Below are positions 55,824 through 64,000 of a stretch of 64,000 bases of DNA, in pieces; position 1 is the first letter of the stretch, and each line of letters begins with the position of its first letter. Source of the stretch: Aureimonas altamirensis. GTDB lineage: Bacteria; Pseudomonadota; Alphaproteobacteria; Rhizobiales; Rhizobiaceae. The DNA is taken from the NCBI RefSeq assembly GCF_001463885.1, contig NZ_BBWQ01000020.1, forward strand, positions 1 to 64,000, written 5' to 3'. Below the pieces are notes generated by a model. It searched no databases. It was not told the origin of the DNA and saw only the letters and a list, made by a program, of their open reading frames with translations. The translations under genes were made by a program, and so were the position numbers.

Positions 55824-57302
55824 GTGACCAGCCACATCATCCCGGTAGACAGTTTCGACTATGTTGTTTTCGGGGGCAACGGCGACCTGGCAGAGCGCAA
55901 GCTGTTGCCGGCCCTCTATCACCGCGACCTCGACGGACAGATTCCCGACGATTCCCGCATTATCGGCGCGTCGCGGACGTCGCTCAGCGACGAGGAATAC
56001 CGTGCCTTCGCCCGTGCGGCGATCGACCGCTTCGTGGCGGCGGAAGATCGTGACGAGGCGGCCATCGAACGCTTCATCGGCCGACTTTTCTACCTGACGG
56101 TCGACGCGCGGGCCGATGGCGGCTGGAACGAACTGAAAGCGCTGCTGGACCAGGCGCCACCAAGCCGCATCCGCGCCTTCTACCTTGCGGTGGGGCCGTC
56201 TTTGTTCGGCGATTTCGCCATGCGCATCCGAAGCTTCGGCCTTGTCAACGACTGCACGCGCCTGGTGGTGGAAAAGCCGGTCGGGCGCGATCTCGAATCC
56301 GCCCGCGCATTGAACCGCATCATCGGCGAACATTTCGAAGAGCATCAGGTCTTCCGTATCGATCACTATCTCGGCAAGGAGACGGTGCAGAACCTGATGG
56401 CGCTGCGCTTCGCCAACATGCTCTACGAGCCGCTGTGGAACTCGGCCTTCGTGGACCATGTGCAGATCACGGTCGCCGAATCGGTCGGCCTCGAAGGGCG
56501 TGCCGGCTACTATGACAAGGCCGGCGCGCTGCGCGACATGGTGCAGAACCACATCGTGCAGCTCATGTGCCTGGTGGCGCTGGAGCCGCCCGGCGCCATC
56601 GACGGCAATGCCCTTCGCGACGAAAAGCTGAAGGTGCTGCGGGCGCTGAAGCCCATCGACGCGCGCAATGTCGAGCATGTCACCGTCCGCGGACAGTACC
56701 GGTCGGGCGCCTCCAATGGCGGGCCGGCCCGAAGCTATCTGGAAGATCTCGGCGAAGACTCCAGCAACACCGAGACCTTCGTCGCCATCAAGGCCGAGAT
56801 CAACAACTGGCGCTGGGCCGGCGTGCCCTTCTACCTGCGGACGGGCAAGCGCCTGACGCAGCGCATGAGCGAGATCGTCGTCACCTTCCGGCCCATTCCG
56901 CACAACATCTTCGGCGGCGCGGCCGGCCATGTGCAGCAGAACCAGCTTGTGCTGCGCCTGCAGCCCGACGAAGGCGTCAAGCAGTGGCTGATGATCAAGG
57001 ACCCGGGCCCCGGCGGCATGCGCCTGCGCCACGTGCCGTTGGACATGAGCTTCGCCCAGTCCTTCGGGGTTCGGAACCCGGACGCCTACGAGCGCCTGCT
57101 GATGGATGTCATTCGCGGCAACCAGACGCTGTTCATGCGGCGCGACGAGGTGGAAGCGGCCTGGGAATGGGTGGACCCCATCCTGTCCGCCTGGGAAGAG
57201 AAAGACATTCGCCCGCAAGGGTACACCGCCGGCACATGGGGCCCCTCGGGCTCCATCGCGCTCATCGAGCGCGACGGCAGAACCTGGCACGAACCGGAGT
57301 AA
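55824..57302 (+). CDS. zwf: Glucose-6-phosphate 1-dehydrogenase
   Basis: A 492-residue enzyme that oxidises glucose 6-phosphate to 6-phosphogluconolactone with NADP. FGGNGDLAERKLLPALY is the cofactor-binding start, and RIDHYLGKE at residues 178-186 is the active-site signature with D180, H181 and K185. The start is GTG 55824, with AGGA about ten bases upstream; the resulting length fits the family. First gene of zwf-pgl-edd. Confidence 0.96.
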   Translation: MTSHIIPVDSFDYVVFGGNGDLAERKLLPALYHRDLDGQIPDDSRIIGASRTSLSDEEYRAFARAAIDRFVAAEDRDEAAIERFIGRLFYLTVDARADGGWNELKALLDQAPPSRIRAFYLAVGPSLFGDFAMRIRSFGLVNDCTRLVVEKPVGRDLESARALNRIIGEHFEEHQVFRIDHYLGKETVQNLMALRFANMLYEPLWNSAFVDHVQITVAESVGLEGRAGYYDKAGALRDMVQNHIVQLMCLVALEPPGAIDGNALRDEKLKVLRALKPIDARNVEHVTVRGQYRSGASNGGPARSYLEDLGEDSSNTETFVAIKAEINNWRWAGVPFYLRTGKRLTQRMSEIVVTFRPIPHNIFGGAAGHVQQNQLVLRLQPDEGVKQWLMIKDPGPGGMRLRHVPLDMSFAQSFGVRNPDAYERLLMDVIRGNQTLFMRRDEVEAAWEWVDPILSAWEEKDIRPQGYTAGTWGPSGSIALIERDGRTWHEPE

Positions 57303-57311
57303 GGGCGGACC

Positions 57312-58013
57312 ATGGATCTGCGTTTCCACGAATATCCGACGCGCGAGGCCCTGGCCGAAGGCCTGGCGACGGGCCTGGCCGCCGTGCTTGCCACGGCAAT
57401 CGACGCACGCGGCGCCGCGACGCTTGCCGTTTCAGGCGGTTCCACGCCCCGACTTCTGTTCGAGCGCCTGTCGCAGGCCGATATCGAATGGGACAGGGTG
57501 TGCGTCCTCCTCGTCGATGAACGCTGGGTGGACGAGGACAGCGATCGATCCAACGCGCGTCTCGTGCGCAACGGACTTCTGGTCGGCAGGGCCGCCAAGG
57601 CGCGCTTCGAACCCTTCTTCATACCGGGTCGGACCGCGGCGGAAGCCGCGCCGGACCTGTCGGACCGGTTCGCCGTCATCGCGCGGCCTCTCGACGCGGC
57701 CATACTGGGCATGGGCAATGACGGTCATACCGCGTCCTTCTTTCCCGGCTCCGAGCAACTCGGGGCGGCGCTGGCGCCCTCCGACGGGGCCAGCGTCGTC
57801 GCCGTGGAGGCGCCCGGCGCCGGAGAGCCGCGCGTTACGCTGACGCTGCCTCTTCTCCTGTCGGCGCATTTCCTGGCGCTGCACATCGAGGGCGAGGACA
57901 AGAGGGAAACCCTGGGGCTGGCGCTTGCCGACGGCCCGCTGGAAGAGATGCCCGTCCGGGCCGTGCTGCGGCAGGAAAGCCGCGACGACCTGCAGATATT
58001 CTGGGCGCGCTGA
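57312..58013 (+). CDS. pgl: 6-phosphogluconolactonase
   Basis: A 233-residue hydrolase of the DevB/SOL family. [17 protein letters not shown], the [25 protein letters not shown] stretch (cited by its start) and [15 protein letters not shown] are its three conserved motifs. It starts 9 bases after zwf and ends 10 bases before edd, so the three enzymes are made from one message. Confidence 0.95.
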   Translation: MDLRFHEYPTREALAEGLATGLAAVLATAIDARGAATLAVSGGSTPRLLFERLSQADIEWDRVCVLLVDERWVDEDSDRSNARLVRNGLLVGRAAKARFEPFFIPGRTAAEAAPDLSDRFAVIARPLDAAILGMGNDGHTASFFPGSEQLGAALAPSDGASVVAVEAPGAGEPRVTLTLPLLLSAHFLALHIEGEDKRETLGLALADGPLEEMPVRAVLRQESRDDLQIFWAR

Positions 58014-58023
58014 GGAGCTTCGA

Positions 58024-59841
<1,818 letters not shown>

Positions 59842-59906
59842 AGCCGCCCGCGACGCGCGCGCTTCTTCCTTGATCGATGGAAACGCTCTAGAATGATAGG
59901 ATGGTG

Positions 59907-59927
59907 GGGACGATCTCGGATCGTTCC
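59907..59927 (+). promoter_or_regulatory. Small inverted repeat in the leader of the polysaccharide gene
   Basis: GGGACGAT, a CTCGG loop and ATCGTTCC form a short stem (one G-T pair) upstream of the CapD-like gene. It may be an operator or leader hairpin; no function is demonstrated. Confidence 0.3.
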
Positions 59928-59989
59928 AACCATTTCCTGCAATGCGTACGGGGCCCATCGCGCCTCCGGCGCCTCGGTTCCGGAAGGCC

Positions 59990-61954
59990 ATGTTCGACAC
60001 GAAGCCGCATCTGCCGCGCGGGTCGCTCCGCTCTCTCGGCATCGTCCACGACGTGCTGGTTGCGGCCTTGTCGATGGTGCTGTCGCTGGGCCTCGCCTGG
60101 AACTTCAACGCCTTCAGCGTCTACTGGCAGCTCTGGGCCATCGTCGGCAGCTTTGCCCTGACCTCCGCCCTGATGTTTCCGCTATTCTCGTTGAACAGCG
60201 GCGCCTGGCGCTATGCCTCGCTGCTCGACGTCGTGTCCATCGTCAAGGCCGTGACCGCCATCGTGACGGTCTTCCTGCTGGGGCATTTCATCCTGTTTCG
60301 CGGCGCCTACCTGCCGCGTTCGGCCCTTGTGATGTGCTGGTTCATCATGATCGTCGGGCTGGGCGGGCCGCGCCTTATCTACCGCCTGTCCAAGGAGCGC
60401 GGTTTCAACGAAACGGCCACGCGGCCGCTCGGCATCGGCAAGGTCGAGCATATCGTGCTCTACGGCTTCAACGACAATGCGGACCTTTTCATCCGCAATG
60501 CCCGCCGCTCGCAGCCGAACACCCATATCGTCGCCATCCTCGACCCTCGGCCCAAGAACTGGCGCCGCCGGCTGCACGGCGTGCGGGTGGTGGGCGATCT
60601 GTCGTCGCTCGTGACACTGGCCCGCAAGAGCGAGCTGTCGGCCAGCCCGATCTCGCAGATCGTCGTTACGCAGACAAACCTGCCGCCGCTCGACATGGCC
60701 AATGTGGTGGAGGCGGCGGCTCCGATGAAGATCGCCGTCAAACGCCTGCCGGATATCTCGAAGGCCGGCGGCGTCGATAGCGAGGCGCCCATCGAGGCGC
60801 TGCCCGTATCGCTGGAAGATCTTCTCGGCCGCCGCGAGGTGGATCTGGAAATCCGCGAAGTGGCGCAGCTCATCAACGACCGCGCCATTGCCGTGACAGG
60901 CGCGGGCGGCAGCATCGGATCGGAACTCTGCAAGCAGATCGCGGCCTTCCAGCCCAGCAAGCTGCTGCTGATCGACAGTTCCGAGTTCAATCTCTATTCC
61001 ATCGGCCGCCAGCTTGCGACCGCCTTCCCCGGCGTCGAGCGGGAAGAGCGGATCCTCGACGTCCGCATGGCCGACCGTGTTCTGGCGGCCTTTACGGACT
61101 TCCGGCCGGATGTCGTCTTCCACGCGGCGGCGCTGAAGCATGTGCCGCTGGTGGAGCAAAACCCGGTCGAAGGTATCGAGACCAACCTCATCGGCACACG
61201 CAACGTCGCCGACGCGGCCCTGGCGGCAGAGGCGGCGGCCTTCGTGATGGTGTCGACCGACAAGGCGGTCAACCCGGCCAACGTCATGGGCGCCACCAAG
61301 CGCGCCGCCGAGGCCTATTGCCAGGCGCTGGATCTGTCGGGCAGCGCCACGCGCTTCATGACGGTTCGTTTCGGCAACGTGCTCGGCTCGGCCGGATCGG
61401 TCATCCCGCTGTTCCAGTCCCAGTTGCAGCGCGGCGGTCCGCTTACCGTCACGCATCCGAAGATCACCCGTTTCTTCATGACCATCCCGGAGGCCTGCCG
61501 CCTCATCCTGCATGCGGCGGGGCACGGCGTTGCCGCACGCACGGAGCGGGGGCGGATCTTCGTGCTGGATATGGGCGAGCCGATCCTGATCTCCGAACTG
61601 GCCGAACGGCTGATCCAGCTTGCGGGCCTGCGTCCCGGCGTCGATATCGCCATCGAATATATCGGCCTGCGCCCTGGTGAGAAACTCTATGAAGAGCTGT
61701 TCGGCGATGGCGAGATTATCGAGCGGACCGGGCGCGAGGGCCTTCTGGCGGCCAGCTCCCGGGTGTCGGACACATCGTTCCTGAGGCGCAATTTCGAGGC
61801 GCTGGAAAAGGCCATCCGCGCCAACGACGCCAGCCGTGCCATCGCTCTCCTGTCGCATATCGTGCCCGATTACCGGCCCGCGCAGAGCGAGCGTCCGGCC
61901 TTGAACGACATTGCGGGCGCGGCGCCATCGCTTCCGCCGCCGCCGGCATCCTGA
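59990..61954 (+). CDS. Membrane nucleotide-sugar 4,6-dehydratase/epimerase (CapD/WbpM-like)
   Basis: A 654-residue polysaccharide biosynthesis protein. Four hydrophobic helices (residues about 15-140) anchor a first Rossmann-like domain (about 145-280) and the catalytic short-chain-dehydrogenase domain from about 300, with cofactor motif TGAGGSIGSE (near 303) and the STDKAVNPANVMGATKRAAE segment (near 423), typical of UDP-GlcNAc 4,6-dehydratases of the large WbpM type. A C-terminal Pro/Ala tail follows. Met at 59990 has GGAAGG very close upstream; an in-frame ATG at 59942 would add 16 residues. It likely supplies a deoxy-amino sugar for surface polysaccharide. Confidence 0.88.
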   Translation: MFDTKPHLPRGSLRSLGIVHDVLVAALSMVLSLGLAWNFNAFSVYWQLWAIVGSFALTSALMFPLFSLNSGAWRYASLLDVVSIVKAVTAIVTVFLLGHFILFRGAYLPRSALVMCWFIMIVGLGGPRLIYRLSKERGFNETATRPLGIGKVEHIVLYGFNDNADLFIRNARRSQPNTHIVAILDPRPKNWRRRLHGVRVVGDLSSLVTLARKSELSASPISQIVVTQTNLPPLDMANVVEAAAPMKIAVKRLPDISKAGGVDSEAPIEALPVSLEDLLGRREVDLEIREVAQLINDRAIAVTGAGGSIGSELCKQIAAFQPSKLLLIDSSEFNLYSIGRQLATAFPGVEREERILDVRMADRVLAAFTDFRPDVVFHAAALKHVPLVEQNPVEGIETNLIGTRNVADAALAAEAAAFVMVSTDKAVNPANVMGATKRAAEAYCQALDLSGSATRFMTVRFGNVLGSAGSVIPLFQSQLQRGGPLTVTHPKITRFFMTIPEACRLILHAAGHGVAARTERGRIFVLDMGEPILISELAERLIQLAGLRPGVDIAIEYIGLRPGEKLYEELFGDGEIIERTGREGLLAASSRVSDTSFLRRNFEALEKAIRANDASRAIALLSHIVPDYRPAQSERPALNDIAGAAPSLPPPPAS

Positions 61955-61963
61955 AACGATGAT

Positions 61964-63475
61964 CTAAAGCCGGTGCGGCCCGTTGCGCTCGTCATGGCGG
62001 CGCTGCAGCTCTTCGGGACTCATGATGCGCGCGGCACCTCCGCCATCGAGTTCGGCCTGCCGACGCGCCGTCATCTCACGCAGTTCGCGGCGAAGGCGCT
62101 CGCGGCGGCGCAGGACCGCGTCATCCACCTGCGGTTCGTTCCCCGCTTCTGGCGGTTCGTTGCCCGGTTCGGCCTGGGGTTCGGGTTCGGGCCGGCGCTC
62201 CGGCTCCGGCGCGGCATCGGCCGCGCGCGGCTCAGCGGTTTCGGCCGGGGGTGCAAGGCGCAATGCGTCGCCCCGCCGTGCCAGATCGACAGGCGCATAG
62301 GATACATCCGACAGGACCACTTCCGTCCGGCGCGCGCCCTGCCCCAAGGCGCGCGACAGGCCGTAAGCCGCCAGAATGAGAAGGCCGGCCAGGATGCCGC
62401 CGGCCGCGCCCATCAACCCGTAGGCGGCCTCCGACGGGCCGTCGCGCAAGGCGGGCGGCTTCGCTGCAATCACTATGGCAACCGGAGCCACCGGGGCGCG
62501 GCGGGTGAGTTCATCCCGCGCTGCGCTTGCCTCTGCCAGCGCGGCGCGCAAGCGGTCCACCTCGGGCGACTCCCGGACGGGGCCTGCCGCGGCCGAATCG
62601 GCGGCCGCTGGCGGGGCCGGCTCGGCCAGCGCCGCATCCAGCGCTGCCTGACGTTCCGCCACAAGGCGGGTGGCCTCCTGCCGCGTTGCGGCCTCGGCGG
62701 CCGCCAGCCGTCGGGCGGCTTCCACGCGGCGCGGATGCCGGGGCCCATAGGTTCGCGATAGAAGACCAAGTTCCGCTGCCGCAGCATCGCGCCTTTCGGA
62801 CAAGGTGCGAACGCTTTCCGGCACATCGCCGCTGCCCGATCCGCCGTTGGATATCCGCTGCAGCGCAGCCAGTTGTTGCTGAAGGCGCGACACCTCCGCA
62901 TTCGGCGCATCCCTGTCGGGTTCCGGCTCGGCCGTGGGTTGCACCGTGGCAAGCGCGGCTTCGGCTTGCGCGAGGGCGGTCTCGGCATGGCGCACATGGC
63001 GCTCCGCTTCGTCCTGCTCTGCAGTGCGCCTGCCTTCGACGTCACGCGCCTCGCGCTCTGCGAAGGCGCGTGCGATGGCGTTGGCATCCCGCGCAGCGGC
63101 CTCGGCCGAGGCGGCCCGCACGAGGATATCAGCCGTCAGCTCGCCCTGCGGGCTGTGGACGGCCACGCGGCTGCGCAGGTCGGCCAGGTCCGGCGACGCC
63201 GCAGCCAGAACATCATCCCCCGCGATCCGCGCCAGCTTGCCGCGCAGCCGTGGCAGAAGGATCGCATCGTCGCCGCCGTCTGCCGGGCGGTAGGCATCCG
63301 GTTCCAGCGCAATGCGCGCAACGGCCGAATAGACCGGCTCGGACAGCCGGTCGAAGGCGACACCCGCCACGGCCCCGCATGCGGCGGCCAGCAGCAGAAC
63401 CACGCCCCAGCGCAATGCGGCGGGCGGGCGCTTCCGCGCTGTACCGTCGGGTAGCGGCCGGGTGATGCGAGGCAT
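61964..63475 (-). CDS. GumC/Wzz-like polysaccharide chain-length protein without kinase domain
   Basis: A 503-residue inner-membrane protein. One helix at about residues 22-42 and a second at about 345-372 enclose a periplasmic region with long Ala/Glu/Arg coiled coils, the topology of polysaccharide copolymerases. YGPRHPRRVEAARRLAAAE is close to the GumC/ExoP motif. The cytoplasmic tail has no Walker motifs, so no tyrosine autokinase; instead it has a Pro/Glu-rich stretch with repeated GNEP units (about 415-455) and a basic C-terminal helix. Met at 63475 follows AGGAC. Convergent with the CapD-like gene. Confidence 0.78.
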   Translation of the reverse strand: MPRITRPLPDGTARKRPPAALRWGVVLLLAAACGAVAGVAFDRLSEPVYSAVARIALEPDAYRPADGGDDAILLPRLRGKLARIAGDDVLAAASPDLADLRSRVAVHSPQGELTADILVRAASAEAAARDANAIARAFAEREARDVEGRRTAEQDEAERHVRHAETALAQAEAALATVQPTAEPEPDRDAPNAEVSRLQQQLAALQRISNGGSGSGDVPESVRTLSERRDAAAAELGLLSRTYGPRHPRRVEAARRLAAAEAATRQEATRLVAERQAALDAALAEPAPPAAADSAAAGPVRESPEVDRLRAALAEASAARDELTRRAPVAPVAIVIAAKPPALRDGPSEAAYGLMGAAGGILAGLLILAAYGLSRALGQGARRTEVVLSDVSYAPVDLARRGDALRLAPPAETAEPRAADAAPEPERRPEPEPQAEPGNEPPEAGNEPQVDDAVLRRRERLRRELREMTARRQAELDGGGAARIMSPEELQRRHDERNGPHRL

Positions 63476-63540
63476 GAAGCGGGTCCTGGATGATGCGGGG
63501 CGTGCAGCCTTGAGTGTCGCCGAACATGGCAAACAAACAT

Positions 63541-64000
63541 TTAAACCTGCGGTTGCCGCCTGTCACCCGTCGCCGGCGTTCTGGGCGCCAGCGCCGGGAT
63601 GGCGGGTTGCGACAGGCTGGCCCGCCAGGTGCCATCGCCGACCAGCCGTGCGATTACATCGCCCAGCGCTCGCGCAACCGCTTCGCTGCCGCGTGGGTTG
63701 ACGGTGCGTTGCGATACGACGACCGACAGCCGCCAGGACGGCGTCGGATCGCAGATCTCCAGCGCCACCATCTCGTTCCGCGCAAGCTCGTCCAGAAAAG
63801 CGAAATGCGGCATGATCGCGCCGAACCCTTCGGAGGTGACAAGCCGGGCTATGGCAGGCAGGCTGTCGCAATCCAGCGCATCCACGGTCATGCCGCGCCG
63901 CGCCGCCAGCCGCTCGACAACGGTGCGCAGCGCATGCGGGCGGCCCGGCAGAACGAGCGGCATGTCGAACACCCGGTCGAAGGCAACCTGACGACGACGC
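63541..64000 (-). CDS. LysR-family regulator, C-terminal part (runs off window end)
   Basis: The last 152 or so codons of a LysR-type regulator. The visible part is the second half of the substrate-binding domain: FDMPLVLPGRPHALRTVVERLAARRG (cited by its start), TSEGFGAIMPHFAF and VALEICDPTPSWRLSVV are typical. The DNA-binding half lies beyond the window. The first in-window Met-like codons are internal, not a true start. Confidence 0.75.
   Translation of the reverse strand, partial: RRRQVAFDRVFDMPLVLPGRPHALRTVVERLAARRGMTVDALDCDSLPAIARLVTSEGFGAIMPHFAFLDELARNEMVALEICDPTPSWRLSVVVSQRTVNPRGSEAVARALGDVIARLVGDGTWRASLSQPAIPALAPRTPATGDRRQPQV

Overview
The window is a dense (over 90 % coding), GC-rich alphaproteobacterial chromosome segment. 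The gene complement points to a member of the Hyphomicrobiales (Rhizobiales): a PhaR/PhaA/PhaB polyhydroxybutyrate block next to rpmF and mtgA, a zwf-pgl-edd Entner-Doudoroff operon, a minCDE operon with a perfect CtrA box in front of it, TreY/TreZ trehalose synthesis and a long pyruvate carboxylase. I see no rRNA, tRNA, insertion sequence, prophage or CRISPR array, so it reads as core chromosome with a few accessory islands.

Layout. 1-2142 (-): N-terminal 714 codons of a large autotransporter adhesin, cut by the window edge. 2505-5295: GMC oxidoreductase and DegT/DnrJ aminotransferase, convergent and overlapping. 5519-7410: MASE1-GGEEF diguanylate cyclase and two small proteins. 7414-14535 (-): an ABC importer operon of branched-chain amino acid type (binding protein, LivG, LivF, LivH, LivM) with a GMC alcohol dehydrogenase and a 3-hydroxyisobutyrate dehydrogenase-like enzyme at its end, divergent from a LysR regulator across a perfect 13-bp inverted repeat. 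15800-16908: lrgA-lrgB. 16913-18063: three small envelope proteins. 18073-20866: phaB, phaA and divergent phaR. 20964-25287: rpmF, mtgA, ispA, a lytic transglycosylase and ispG. 25374-29252: two tiny membrane proteins and pyc.

29363-43561 is the most interesting block. A minus-strand operon (zinc-ribbon metallopeptidase, treZ, malQ, treY) faces a plus-strand operon of three proteins: transglutaminase-DUF2126, circularly permuted ATP-grasp fused to an alpha-E domain, and a second transglutaminase. The plus-strand set matches a widespread but biochemically undefined predicted peptide-ligation/amidoligase system. Here it shares its promoter region with trehalose synthesis.

43624-49610: lepA, an Hsp70-like ATPase, a GlcG-type protein, a P-loop sugar/nucleoside kinase, a short-chain dehydrogenase and an EamA transporter. 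49711-55507 (-): inositol-monophosphatase family enzyme, PfkB kinase, a 54-residue min-operon protein, minE, minD, minC, arabinose-5-phosphate isomerase and a GntR/UTRA regulator. 55824-59841: zwf-pgl-edd. 59990-63475: a CapD/WbpM-like nucleotide-sugar dehydratase convergent with a GumC/Wzz-like chain-length protein that lacks a kinase domain, indicating surface polysaccharide synthesis. 63541-64000: C-terminal end of a LysR regulator, cut by the window edge.

Start codons were moved from the longest open frame wherever a better Shine-Dalgarno, signal peptide or overlap argued for it. All functional calls rest on reading motifs by eye; no database search was run.
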